Source of the DNA: Metabacillus rhizolycopersici
GTDB lineage: Bacteria; Bacillota; Bacilli; Bacillales; Bacillaceae
DNA: 39,313 nt
Direction of reading: 5' to 3'
Assembly (NCBI RefSeq): GCF_020075705.1
Contig: NZ_JAIQUM010000050.1
Span: 1 to 39,313, forward strand
The position numbers and the translations under genes are program-made. Positions 6,564-15,026 of the stretch are shown piece by piece (position 1 is the first letter of the stretch; each line of letters starts with the position of its first letter). The notes under the pieces were generated by a model. That model searched no databases. It worked only from the letters and a program-made list of their open reading frames with translations, and had not been told where the DNA came from.

Positions 6564-8042
6564 TCAAAAATATGGTGAGCTTCCACTCGCTTTTTTTGAT
6601 GAAATTTCTGAATGTAAAATGTTACATAATATTGTAATTCCCTGATGTAATAATAGCTCGTTCATATAAGAATAACTTACTCTTAAGTGATTATTTTCCT
6701 GCTCTACTAGGAAACATGCTGAACCTGGTAAGAATGTTAGTTGTTGTTTTTTTGCTTCTAATAGAACGTGATTACTATCTAGCCAAGAGGGAAGACTGAT
6801 CCATAGGTTTAATCCACCCTGCGGGATTACCCACGAAACTCCATCAGGCGAATGTTGAGAAAGTAATTCAAGAACCAAATCGCGTCGGATCCTTAAAGCC
6901 GTTCTCAATTTTTTCAAATGATCCAGCATTCTTTTAGAATTGATAAATGGCAAAATGGATTTTTGTGTGAGTAAGGGACTTCCCAAGTCAGTATTTGCTT
7001 TGGCTGCCAATAAACGGTTAAATATGGAGCCTGTAGCAGCTACTATTCCAATCCTACAACCTGGCGCAAGTGTTTTGCTTAACCCTTTTAAGTAAATGAC
7101 ATGACCGTGATGATCCATACTTTTAATGGAAGCGGGTGGTTTTTTATCAAAGTAAATCTCACTACATGGATCGTCCTCTATAATAATACTTTGGATACTT
7201 TGAGCTATATCAAGAAGCTGTCTACGACGTTTTAACGTCATAACAGAACCTGTTGGATTATGAAAAGTAGGAATTGTATATATGATTTTGGGTTTATGTT
7301 TATCACATAAATTTTGAAGTATATCTACTCGCATTCCATCCTTATCAACAGGAACGGTAAGGATTGTAGCCCCTCTTCCACGAAAAACATCAATAGCACC
7401 AGGATAGGTAGGAGCTTCCATCACAACCACATCCCCTGGTCCTACGAATGTGCGTGCTACAAGATCGATTCCTTGTTGTGAACCACTCGTAACTAATATA
7501 TTCTCAGGTGTAGTGGGAACTTCAAATCCTTTTAAATACTCATGCATTGCATTTCTAAGTTCTGCATCTCCTTGGATTTCTCCATATTGAGATAAAATTC
7601 TTGGGTTATTGGAAAGCATTTTATGAACCTCTTGCTCTAAAAATCGATTAGGAAGAAGTCCTGGATCAATCATAGAAGATGAAAGGTGAATTTTTTCAGG
7701 GACAAGATGAAAACGGGCAAACTGAGATCTAGGTAGATAATCTTGGACAGATAGCTGCCAATCGTAAGAAAGAGTCTCCTCTTTTTTATCTACTTCCTCA
7801 CTTTTTTTAACTTTTACAAACGTTCCTCTTCCTTGGATAGAAGTGATAAAACCCTCTTTTTCCAACTCTTGGTACGCTTTTACTACTGTAACCAAACTTA
7901 CTCCAAGTTGTTTCGATAAATCACGGACTGAAGGTAATTGTACCCCTTCTTGTAAGAGTCCTGAACGAATCCGATCAATAATTGATTGGTATATTTGCTT
8001 GGATAGTGAAATTTCAACATTTCGTTGAATGTCGATTTGCAT
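6564..8042 (-). CDS. MocR/PdxR-family regulator (GntR HTH fused to aminotransferase)
   Basis: The 492-residue protein has an N-terminal GntR winged helix (about 10-75, QLPSVRDLSKQLGVSLVTVVKAYQELE). A linker joins it to a fold-type I aminotransferase domain (about 115-480). The PLP-binding Lys is in KGLSKTLAPGCRIG, and NPTGS and DDPCSEIYF supply other cofactor contacts. Such proteins are usually transcription regulators that sense PLP or amino-group compounds rather than enzymes. The ATG at 8042 has AAAGGAG 7 nt upstream. It is divergent from the phzF-like gene and separated from it by 110 nt that hold three copies of an AGTGTTATA motif. It probably controls phzF and the following MFS gene. 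Confidence 0.92.
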   Translation of the reverse strand: MQIDIQRNVEISLSKQIYQSIIDRIRSGLLQEGVQLPSVRDLSKQLGVSLVTVVKAYQELEKEGFITSIQGRGTFVKVKKSEEVDKKEETLSYDWQLSVQDYLPRSQFARFHLVPEKIHLSSSMIDPGLLPNRFLEQEVHKMLSNNPRILSQYGEIQGDAELRNAMHEYLKGFEVPTTPENILVTSGSQQGIDLVARTFVGPGDVVVMEAPTYPGAIDVFRGRGATILTVPVDKDGMRVDILQNLCDKHKPKIIYTIPTFHNPTGSVMTLKRRRQLLDIAQSIQSIIIEDDPCSEIYFDKKPPASIKSMDHHGHVIYLKGLSKTLAPGCRIGIVAATGSIFNRLLAAKANTDLGSPLLTQKSILPFINSKRMLDHLKKLRTALRIRRDLVLELLSQHSPDGVSWVIPQGGLNLWISLPSWLDSNHVLLEAKKQQLTFLPGSACFLVEQENNHLRVSYSYMNELLLHQGITILCNILHSEISSKKASGSSPYF

Positions 8043-8057
8043 GGTTTAACTCCTTTA

Positions 8058-8134
8058 AGTGTTATATTACTGTGTTGAGTGTTATACAAGATAATGTATA
8101 AAATACTGATATTCTAATAATTACATTATAACAC
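8058..8134. promoter_or_regulatory. MocR operator and phzF promoter
   Basis: AGTGTTATA occurs at 8058-8066 and 8078-8086, exactly 20 bp apart. An inverted copy TATAACAC lies at 8127-8134. Direct repeats two helical turns apart plus an inverted one are the known layout of MocR/PdxR sites. A plus-strand promoter TTGAGT (8075-8080), 16-bp spacer, TATAAA (8097-8102) overlaps the second repeat. Function is inferred. Confidence 0.65.
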
Positions 8135-8152
8135 ATGGAGGGATAAAGAATT

Positions 8153-8935
8153 ATGAAGTATTTTGTAGTCGATGCGTTCGCAGAAAGAGTTTTTGAAGGT
8201 AATCCAGCTGGAGTATGTATTATGGAGGAATGGTTACCAGATGATACTATGCAAAACATTGCTGCCGAAAATAATCTTTCTGAAACAGCGTTTGCTGTTA
8301 AAGAGGAAGAGGGATATCGTTTAAGATGGTTTACTCCGGGTGGAGAGATTGACCTCTGTGGGCATGCTACTTTGGCAACAGCTTACGTCATTTCCAATTA
8401 TTATGAAAACAATGTAGAGAGAATAAAGTTTCAGACAATGAGCGGAGAACTAGTTGTGCTGAAAAAAGATGAACTTTACGAAATGGATTTTCCTAGCAGG
8501 ATGCCTGAAGAATTTACGTTAACAGAGCAAATGGTTGAGGCTCTTGGTATAAAACCCATTGAAACCTATTTAGGCAGAGATTTAATGTTTGTACTAGAAA
8601 AGGAAGAGGAAGTTCTAAATGCCTCTCCTGATTTTTCTAAACTGGAAAAATTACCGGATGGTTTGGGAGTTTTAATCACATCCAAAAGTGAAAAGTACGA
8701 TTTTGTTTCCAGATGCTTTTTCCCTAAATTAAATGTAAACGAAGATCCTGTGTGTGGTTCTGCACATTGTAATTTCATCCCTTTCTGGTCTAAACGTCTA
8801 GGAAAGGATGAAATGGTGGCAAGACAGCTTTCCAAGCGCGGTGGAACATTATACTGCAAATTAGTTGGTGACAGAGTAACAATCGGCGGAACTGCAGTTT
8901 TATATTCCATTGCAGATATCAATTTCGATTGTTGA
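8153..8935 (+). CDS. PhzF-family isomerase/epimerase-like protein
   Basis: The 260-residue protein belongs to the PhzF fold (diaminopimelate epimerase-like, two similar halves). Visible motifs are FxVDAFAERVFEGNPAGV at the N-terminus, LSETAFA near residue 44 (the catalytic Glu of PhzF), FTPGGEIDLCGHATLA near 63, and EDPVCGSAHC near 197 in the second half. Members catalyse proton-shift isomerisations, but the substrate of most is unknown. GGAGGGA lies upstream of the ATG. It is transcribed away from the MocR gene and shares a regulatory region with it. The MFS carrier follows after about 285 nt with only a weak hairpin between. Confidence 0.93.
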   Translation: MKYFVVDAFAERVFEGNPAGVCIMEEWLPDDTMQNIAAENNLSETAFAVKEEEGYRLRWFTPGGEIDLCGHATLATAYVISNYYENNVERIKFQTMSGELVVLKKDELYEMDFPSRMPEEFTLTEQMVEALGIKPIETYLGRDLMFVLEKEEEVLNASPDFSKLEKLPDGLGVLITSKSEKYDFVSRCFFPKLNVNEDPVCGSAHCNFIPFWSKRLGKDEMVARQLSKRGGTLYCKLVGDRVTIGGTAVLYSIADINFDC

Positions 8936-8990
8936 TATGGAAAATTTAAAATATAACGAAACGAAAACAACAAGTAGAATGGAAGAATTA

Positions 8991-9013
8991 AAAGCGGCAT
9001 TTTATGTCGCTTT
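8991..9013 (+). terminator. Weak hairpin after phzF
   Basis: AAAGCGGCAT pairs with ATGTCGCTTT (one G-T) around a TTT loop. No T run beyond the stem follows, so it may be a weak or partial terminator. The rest of 8936-9220 shows no gene. Confidence 0.4.
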
Positions 9014-9220
9014 CCATACACTATTTCAATGCTGAAAAGTGTTACGGTCTTGGGAATGATATATGGAGTGCTCTTGCAATCCAAAGAGTACGGTGTTTTG
9101 TGGTGACTTGTTTGCAATTTTGGAAGAAGGACGCATTGCTTAGTATTGTAAGGGCACGATTATTACATGGTTTTTGTACAGTTTTTATTTTAATTATTTT
9201 ATTCACAACGGGGTGAAGAC

Positions 9221-10492
9221 TTGAGACGTATTCATTATAGTTGGATTATTTTATTAATAGCTTTTTTCTCTATTATTATAGCAGGTATTATACGATCCTC
9301 ATCAGGAGTGTTCATAGTGCCTTTTGAAAATGATTTCGGATGGGAACGCTCAACAATCTCATTCGCCTTTGCGATTAGTCTTCTTCTATATGGAATTTCT
9401 GGTCCCTTTATGGCTACTCTAATAGAGGTATTAGGTTTAAAGAAAATGATGATTTTAGCAATGACAACGCTATTGATTGGCATTCTGCTCACCTTTTTAA
9501 TGGTTAAACCTTGGCAATTATTTTTGATTTGGGGAATTATTATCGGCTTAGGTTCGGGGTTGTTCTTAACCGTATTAAGCCCATATATTGCGAATCGATG
9601 GTTTGAAAAAAGAAGAGGACTGGTACTTGGTATTTTAACGGCGAGTACAGCAACTGGACAGTTAGTACTTCTCCCGTTACTAGCATTTATCGTAGAAACA
9701 TATTCGTGGAAATGGGCAATAGGTCTTATCCTTATCCTTAGCTTCATTATGTTGTTAATCATACTATTATTTATGAAAAACTCACCCAAAGAAATAGGAA
9801 TTCTTCCATACGGACTTAAAGAAGAATCAGATGTTAGTCAAATAGTCGAAAAGAAAAACCCCATCTTTATAGCGTTTTACACTTTATTTGAAGCGGTAAA
9901 AGTGAAGGGATTTTGGTTACTGGCAGGTAGCTTTTTTATTTGCGGACTTTCGACTAGTGGATTAATCGGTACTCATTTTATTTCTTACTGTATAGGATTT
10001 GGTTTTGCTGCTGTGACCGCAGCTTCGATGCTTTCTTTGATGGGGGTCTTTGATTTAATAGGTACAACTCTTTCTGGATGGTTATCTGATCGGTTTGATA
10101 ATCGTTGGTTATTGTTTTGGTATTATAGTTTAAGAGGAGCCTCTCTTGTGTTTTTACCCTTTGCCCTTTCCGAAGGTTCTTTTACTCTGCTTATTATTTT
10201 TTCTGTGTTTTACGGATTAGATTGGATTGCTACTGTACCTCCAACTGTTAACATTTCAAGGCAAATCTTTGGAATCGAAAAAAGTGTAGTCGTATATGGC
10301 TGGATCTTTGCAGCTCACCAATTAGGTTCAGCTGTGGCTGCAGGTGGAGCAGGGATCATATATAATATCTTCAACTCCTACTCCTGGGCATTTGTTCTGG
10401 CAGGATTGTTTTGTTTGATCGCAAGCCTATTTGTAATAGTGATAAAAAAAGAGAACTTAAAAGTTGAAGTGAATCAATCACTCGAAACCTAA
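9221..10492 (+). CDS. MFS transporter, monocarboxylate/OFA-like
   Basis: This 423-residue carrier has 12 predicted membrane segments. The first reads YSWIILLIAFFSIIIAG and is followed by the SSGVFIVPFENDFGWERSTIS stretch typical of the oxalate-formate antiporter / monocarboxylate porter groups. NRWFEKRRGLVLGI near residue 122 is the motif A-like loop of that group. The TTG at 9221 has GGGGTGA just upstream; no ATG fits better. It is co-directional with phzF and may be regulated by the same MocR protein. Its substrate is probably a small organic anion or related compound, which is inference. Confidence 0.85.
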   Translation: MRRIHYSWIILLIAFFSIIIAGIIRSSSGVFIVPFENDFGWERSTISFAFAISLLLYGISGPFMATLIEVLGLKKMMILAMTTLLIGILLTFLMVKPWQLFLIWGIIIGLGSGLFLTVLSPYIANRWFEKRRGLVLGILTASTATGQLVLLPLLAFIVETYSWKWAIGLILILSFIMLLIILLFMKNSPKEIGILPYGLKEESDVSQIVEKKNPIFIAFYTLFEAVKVKGFWLLAGSFFICGLSTSGLIGTHFISYCIGFGFAAVTAASMLSLMGVFDLIGTTLSGWLSDRFDNRWLLFWYYSLRGASLVFLPFALSEGSFTLLIIFSVFYGLDWIATVPPTVNISRQIFGIEKSVVVYGWIFAAHQLGSAVAAGGAGIIYNIFNSYSWAFVLAGLFCLIASLFVIVIKKENLKVEVNQSLET

Positions 10493-10565
10493 ATTTTTAA
10501 TGGGTTGAAACTTCCTTAGCGTTGTAAATCTGCATTTTCCTGACGCTAACCTTAAATGAAATGGA

Positions 10566-10856
10566 TTATGAAGTTTTACTTTGCAGAAAGATCGAGTCGA
10601 ATATCCAAAATATTACAGTGGATGAAGTGGTCATAATATAAAAAGTTGATGATGCGAAGGGGTTTTCATATCCATAAAATTTAGTGAAAATTGCTGTTAC
10701 AATTGCAGACCAAAATCCATAGATTATGAGATAAATAATATTAAATTTTTTAGGTTTTTGGTTTAGTTTAAATTGTATAGGTAATCCAATGACTAGATAA
10801 ATAAAAAAGGAAATTAAAGAGTATATTGCAATACCGAAAAAAGAGAAATAAGATAA
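10566..10856 (-). pseudogene. Small membrane protein fragment, UPF0715-like
   Basis: The minus-strand frame LSYFSFFGIAIYSLISF to SIFLQSKTS gives about 96 residues with three or four membrane segments and a GLPIQFKLNQKPKKFN loop. This resembles the small UPF0715-type Bacillus membrane proteins. The frame runs on upstream to an ATG at 10919, but those first 21 codons are antisense to a clear EAL domain, so they are not native. The gene has lost its true start at about 10857-10862, where it is joined to the EAL fragment. The family assignment is from memory and is moderate. Confidence 0.55.
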
Positions 10857-10861
10857 ATCCA

Positions 10862-11191
10862 CTAAAAAAACTGGGCGTGCGCCTATCAATAGATGATTTT
10901 GGAACGGGGTATTCATCATTAGCTTATTTAAGAGACTTTCCTATTGATAGCTTAAAAATTGATCGATCATTTGTCGAAGAAATTCAAAAAGATAATGGAG
11001 TTATTGTTAAAACGATTATTGATATGGCTTCCCATTTAAGTGTTAATGTGATCGCCGAAGGAATCGAGACGGAGGATCAGTTATATTTTCTTTCGCAGTT
11101 GCGCTGTTACGAAGGGCAGGGATTTTTATTTTGCCGCCCTTTATCAGGTGCAGAGTTATATAAATTATTACCACAAAATGAGTTTAGTTAA
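10862..11191 (+). pseudogene. EAL-domain (c-di-GMP phosphodiesterase) C-terminal fragment
   Basis: About 110 residues from LKKLGVRLSIDDFGTGYSS to the natural C-terminus match the last third of an EAL domain. Present are DDFGTGYSSL (metal-binding Asp pair), LKIDRSFV (catalytic Lys), IAEGIET (catalytic Glu) and the QGFLFCRPL end. The EAL motif itself and the first two thirds are missing. The frame begins at the junction with the minus-strand membrane-protein fragment, and there is no plausible start with an SD. A single recombination or deletion therefore fused two broken genes. Confidence 0.88.
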
Positions 11192-11415
11192 ATTAAAAGA
11201 TAAAAGAGGGGATAGCCCATAGCCAATTAGATTTGTGTAAGTTTATCATTTGGAGCCAGAAGACCAGAATCCTCAAGACGAGATAGCGGATAAGTGGGGG
11301 ATGAATGGCTTTTTTGAAAAATAATTCTTTAAATAGGGTAATCTTGTTTAACTAAGAAATCTATATAAGTTTGAAGTAAGGAAGTTTACTTAATTGAATA
11401 CTACTTTTAGATTAA
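11192..11415. other. Intergenic stretch, no intact gene
   Basis: A short plus-strand frame ending FFEK before a stop near 11325 looks coding-like but has no start, and nothing identifiable was seen. The stretch separates the EAL fragment from the unidentified frame at 11416. Confidence 0.35.
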
Positions 11416-11619
11416 CATAATACTTTACTTAACCTTCAAAAAAATCATCCTATCTTGCAAAAGGATGATTTATCTTGGGTATATAATTTTGCCTTACTTA
11501 ATTGGCTGAAATCCCAAATCAATGGGACTCCAGCGGATATTGATAAACGTTGTTTAGGTTATAAACGTCTTTTAGAAACATTACAATCTGCGCCTGAGAT
11601 TGTCCCCAGCCATGATTAA
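11416..11619 (+). pseudogene. Unidentified 67-codon open frame lacking a start
   Basis: This plus-strand frame reads through 67 codons without ATG or GTG near its beginning and ends at a TAA (11617-11619). It contains coding-like text such as DLSWVYNFALLNWLK and GTPADIDKRCLGYKRLLETLQ. Composition (K/L/N/Q rich, few rare residues) looks like real protein. A hairpin AATCATCCT/AGGATGATT at about 11447-11474 lies inside the frame. It may be the 3' end of a truncated gene. I do not recognise a family. Confidence 0.35.
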
Positions 11620-11656
11620 AAGATTTATAGATTTGGTAGTAATAGCCCATCGTGTG

Positions 11657-12025
11657 TTAATCTATCATAGCATTTTGCAAGACAATCGCCCCTTTTATTA
11701 TTGTCTTGTTTGCGGATTTTCCTTCTAATTGGATTTTATTTTCCCTTTTGGTAATTTGAAGAGTAACATGATCTCCTACATAAACAGGGTTCAAGAAAGA
11801 TAGGTCATACTTTAATGGCAAAATCTCTGGGGATAGTAATTCGTTTGAAAGGATACTCCAAACTTTTGCCATCGTTAACATGCCATGAGCGATTTTACTT
11901 TCGAAGCCTTGTTGTTGTGCATGCTTTTCATCTAAGTGGATTGGGTTAAAATCTCCAGATACATTCGCATATTCTACTATATCTCGTTCTGTTACTTGAA
12001 AGCTAATTGTTTTCAAATAGATCAC
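11657..12025 (-). CDS. MaoC-like (R)-specific enoyl-CoA hydratase
   Basis: A 122-residue hot-dog-fold protein carries the hydratase-2 signature SGDFNPIHLDEKHA near residues 23-36. The Asp and His of this motif are the catalytic pair that add water across an enoyl-CoA double bond. HGMLTMAKVWSIL follows, as in other MaoC proteins. It is the last gene of the minus-strand bioY operon and its start overlaps the preceding gene by 23 nt, implying translational coupling. With the adjacent FAS1-DH-like protein it probably forms a two-subunit hydratase, because each alone is only a single hot-dog domain. The substrate is inferred to be an acyl-CoA made by the upstream ligase. Confidence 0.88.
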   Translation of the reverse strand: MIYLKTISFQVTERDIVEYANVSGDFNPIHLDEKHAQQQGFESKIAHGMLTMAKVWSILSNELLSPEILPLKYDLSFLNPVYVGDHVTLQITKRENKIQLEGKSANKTIIKGAIVLQNAMID

Positions 12026-12407
12026 CTGCTATCAAATGAGATGTTCCTGAAAAACAGAGGATCCCACTGCTATCATAGATTTGAAGAGTTTGATTGATAA
12101 ATGTCAAGTTGTGACGCCGGAATTGATCCTTTAAGATAATGAAACCTTGATATGGCTGGTTGATATACATCACGTGATGAGACTCGCATTGTTGTTTCCT
12201 ATGGATAATGGGATGCTGTAGTTTCCAAGGAGTTTCGATCAGCTTATAGGCAATCATCGGCATAGTAGGAGGGAGAGGGATCGTTTTGTATCCATACATA
12301 TGTGCTCCTGTCAAACTAAGATATATCGGATTTTGATCACCTACTGCTCGAACAAATTGTTGAACATCGGCTTCTTTAAATAAGAGGGGATAAGCATTTG
12401 TTTTCAT
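12003..12407 (-). CDS. FAS1-dehydratase/MaoC-like N-terminal-type subunit
   Basis: The 134-residue product is a hot-dog domain similar to the N-terminal (non-catalytic) half of double-hot-dog dehydratases. FVRAVGDQNPIYLS near residue 18 corresponds to the GDxNPIH motif, but His is replaced by Tyr, so the catalytic pair is incomplete. PLPPTMPMIAYKL follows. It overlaps the thiolase gene by 4 nt and the MaoC gene by 23 nt. Pairing of a catalytic and a non-catalytic hot-dog subunit is known for heteromeric hydratases such as those in steroid and acyl-CoA degradation. Here that pairing is inferred from motif and adjacency. Confidence 0.78.
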   Translation of the reverse strand: MKTNAYPLLFKEADVQQFVRAVGDQNPIYLSLTGAHMYGYKTIPLPPTMPMIAYKLIETPWKLQHPIIHRKQQCESHHVMYINQPYQGFIILKDQFRRHNLTFINQTLQIYDSSGILCFSGTSHLIAGDLFENN

Positions 12408-13501
12408 TTTAACACCTCAAATAACATGGCAACCCCAATCCCTCCAGCACTGCCGATTGCAGCCAGAACGAATTTTATTCCATGTCTTCTTTGTACTTCG
12501 TAAAACAGCCTTGTGACTAAGACTCCACCAGAGGCTCCGTATGGATGTCCAATTGCAAGAGCACCGCCATGAACATTCAGTTTTTCGTACGGAATCCCAA
12601 GTTCTTGTGAACATGCGACAATTTTGGATGCAAAGGCTTCATTAATTTCAATGAGATCAATATCTTCCATTTTTAACTGATTTCTATGTAATAATTCACT
12701 AATGGCAGATACAGGGGCAATTCCAGGATAAAAAGGGTGTATACCAGACACTTGGCTATCGATAAAGCGTAAAACAGGTTGAAAACCAAGCTTAATAGCT
12801 GTTGACTCCGCCATAATCAATGCTGCACTTGCACCATCATGAATGCCACAACTATTTGCTGCTGTAACAGTTCCAATCTCTTTTACAAAAGTTGAACTTG
12901 CTCTCTTCAAGAGTTTCTCCATGTTACGTTCCTTAAGTAATTCTTCATCTTTGCTAAAGTGCTCAAGAGCAAGGATCTCTTGTTCGTAAATCCCTTTTTG
13001 CTGAGCAGTCCTACTACGTCGATAACTTAATAGGGCATATTCATCCTGTCTTTCTCTTGAAATGTGATATTTCTTGGCCACATATTCAGCGGCAATTCCC
13101 ATATCAGGATCACCTATCTTACCTGGAGAAAATTGTGCCCTTGATGGATAAGGGGATGTGCTTGTACTTTCAACACCACCTGCAATGTAGCAGCGGCCCG
13201 CACCTGCTTGAACAAGGTAACACGCAATTCGAATGGCCTCAAGTCCTGCGCTGCATTGCCGATCAATGGTTAAACCTGTGACAGAAAGAGGAAGTTCTGC
13301 TTCTAAAGCAGAGAGCCGAGCTACATTACCTCCAGGACCGACTACATTTCCAAGGATGACATCATCTATTTGATGCTCAACACTATGCGCTAGATGCTTG
13401 AGAAGAGGGGCCGCTAGCTCATGTGGATGAAATTCACGAAGCATCCCATTTTTCTTTCCAAGTGGGGTTCGCTTAGCCTGGACAATGACAGCTTTCATCA
13501 T
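12404..13501 (-). CDS. yhfS: Thiolase-fold acetyl-CoA acyltransferase (YhfS-like)
   Basis: This 365-residue thiolase begins with VIVQAKRTPLGKKNG. The nucleophile Cys83 is in TIDRQCSAGLEAI, the NEAFASK box lies near 290, and the catalytic His319 is in AIGHPYGASG. The second active-site Cys of canonical thiolases (CxGGGxG) is missing: the region reads AIGSAGGIGVA, with Gly at about 350. Gene order (ligase, thiolase, bioY) matches B. subtilis yhfU-yhfT-yhfS, so YhfS is the likely orthologue. It overlaps yhfT by 4 nt (ATGA). Its role may be cleavage or condensation of acyl-CoA for biotin precursor supply, which is inference. Without the second Cys the chemistry may differ from ordinary thiolysis. 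Confidence 0.88.
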   Translation of the reverse strand: MMKAVIVQAKRTPLGKKNGMLREFHPHELAAPLLKHLAHSVEHQIDDVILGNVVGPGGNVARLSALEAELPLSVTGLTIDRQCSAGLEAIRIACYLVQAGAGRCYIAGGVESTSTSPYPSRAQFSPGKIGDPDMGIAAEYVAKKYHISRERQDEYALLSYRRSRTAQQKGIYEQEILALEHFSKDEELLKERNMEKLLKRASSTFVKEIGTVTAANSCGIHDGASAALIMAESTAIKLGFQPVLRFIDSQVSGIHPFYPGIAPVSAISELLHRNQLKMEDIDLIEINEAFASKIVACSQELGIPYEKLNVHGGALAIGHPYGASGGVLVTRLFYEVQRRHGIKFVLAAIGSAGGIGVAMLFEVLK

Positions 13502-14961
13502 AAACGTACCAACTTTCTTTCAATCATTTCCTTAATTTGAACGCGGTCTATTTTGCCACTTGACATCAGTGGCATCTCTTCTACGAAATACCACTTTCTT
13601 GGGACTTTATACGATGCTAATTTTTTCCTACATAAACCTCTAAGCTCCTTTTTACTAGCACTTCCTTTTACAACTGCTGTTATCATCTGCCCCCAATAAG
13701 AATCAACGATCCCGACCACAGCTACCATATTTACATTTTTGTGTGAGGATAATACAGTTTCAATCTCTTCTGGGAAAATATTAATTCCTCCGTATAAAAT
13801 CATCTGATTTTCGCGCCCAGAGATATATAAATATCCATCCTCATCAAGGTATCCCATGTCGTGAACCGTAATCCACCCATTTTCGTCTTCAATAGATTGG
13901 AGAGTTTGATGATTAGCATGTAAGTATCCCATAAACATCATGTTACTTTTAACATATATTTTACCAATTTCATTAGGCTTTGCTAGTTGCTGGTTGGAAC
14001 AGCGTATTTGTATGTCTACATTGAGACACGGCTTTCCAACAGATTCTGGCTTTTGTTTGTGCTGCTGATCAGTTAATACCGTAATAAAACTCAACTCGCT
14101 AGCCCCAAATAACTCGTACAAAGATAAATAAGGAAATTTTTTCCGCATTCGACGTTTCGAATCATCTTCCCATTTTGCACCAGATGAAACCATTTTTACC
14201 GGTTTTTCGATTAAATCATCTTCCTTTAGTAACGCTTCAATCATAGTAGGGACGAGATATACGACCGAAATAGGATATGTATGCATGAATGATAATGTCT
14301 GGGTGGGGGAGAATTTTTCTAAAACATACACGGTTCCTCCTAAAAATAAGGTGCTAATTGCTCCATATAAAAAATGGGAATGGATCATGGTTCCTGGAAT
14401 GAGTACGTGGTCGAATTCTTCGATTTGGAGATCAACACGATTGCATTGGAAACTCTCCACCCATGAAGTATGAGATCGAATGAACGCTTTAGGATTGCCT
14501 GTTGAACCAGAGGTAAACCCCATATAAAAAGGGAGGTCCCCATCAATCATGCCACTTTCTGTAAAACATTCTTGTTTTATTTTTTTCAGGCAATCCTCCC
14601 AAAGCATGACATTTGGATAAATTTTACGGAGCTTCTGATACATATCCTGCGTTGTAATCAACAGCGAAGGGGAGGATAGATTTATTCGATTGTGTAGTTC
14701 TGTCTCCTTCCATTTTAGGTCGAAGGGAACAGCCACCCAGCCAGCAGCGGAAGCCCCTGCAAAAAGTTGGAGAAAAGGGATTCCGTTTGGCAGATAGATT
14801 CCGATTGTTTTATTTGTAGACGGAAGAGAATGAAACCACTTGGCTGTTTTTCCTACTTGTTCGTGCCATTCAAGGTAGTTTAATTTTTGGTTATATGTCT
14901 GAATAGCTATTTTGTTAGGGGTATTCTTGGCATGTTCTGCATAAGTTGACGTAATGCCCAT
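13498..14961 (-). CDS. yhfT: AMP-forming acyl-CoA ligase (YhfT-like)
   Basis: A 487-residue adenylate-forming enzyme that would activate a carboxylic acid to its CoA thioester using ATP. The P-loop-like motif YMGFTSGSTGNPKAF spans about residues 147-160, YELFGASE near 275, and the C-terminal catalytic Lys is in MSSGKIDR near 474. The length is typical of short ANL ligases. AAAGGAGA lies upstream of the ATG at 14961. It lies between bioY and the thiolase gene, overlapping the latter by 4 nt, in the arrangement of B. subtilis yhfUTS. The context suggests a fatty or dicarboxylic acid related to pimeloyl supply, but the substrate is not readable from sequence. Confidence 0.9.
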   Translation of the reverse strand: MGITSTYAEHAKNTPNKIAIQTYNQKLNYLEWHEQVGKTAKWFHSLPSTNKTIGIYLPNGIPFLQLFAGASAAGWVAVPFDLKWKETELHNRINLSSPSLLITTQDMYQKLRKIYPNVMLWEDCLKKIKQECFTESGMIDGDLPFYMGFTSGSTGNPKAFIRSHTSWVESFQCNRVDLQIEEFDHVLIPGTMIHSHFLYGAISTLFLGGTVYVLEKFSPTQTLSFMHTYPISVVYLVPTMIEALLKEDDLIEKPVKMVSSGAKWEDDSKRRMRKKFPYLSLYELFGASELSFITVLTDQQHKQKPESVGKPCLNVDIQIRCSNQQLAKPNEIGKIYVKSNMMFMGYLHANHQTLQSIEDENGWITVHDMGYLDEDGYLYISGRENQMILYGGINIFPEEIETVLSSHKNVNMVAVVGIVDSYWGQMITAVVKGSASKKELRGLCRKKLASYKVPRKWYFVEEMPLMSSGKIDRVQIKEMIERKLVRL

Positions 14962-15026
14962 ATAGATTCTCCTTTCAAAAATGGTACATCAAAGTGATTT
15001 CGCATTATTTTGATAAAGCAAGACTT

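Noticed and set aside
8566..9117. 183-codon minus-strand frame
   Set aside because: It is antisense to the well-supported phzF-like gene, has no SD and no recognisable domain.
9004..9216. 70-codon plus-strand frame between phzF and the MFS gene
   Set aside because: No SD, composition unlike neighbouring proteins, and its start is inside a hairpin.
9235..9789. 184-codon minus-strand frame
   Set aside because: It is antisense to the MFS gene, with no SD or motif.
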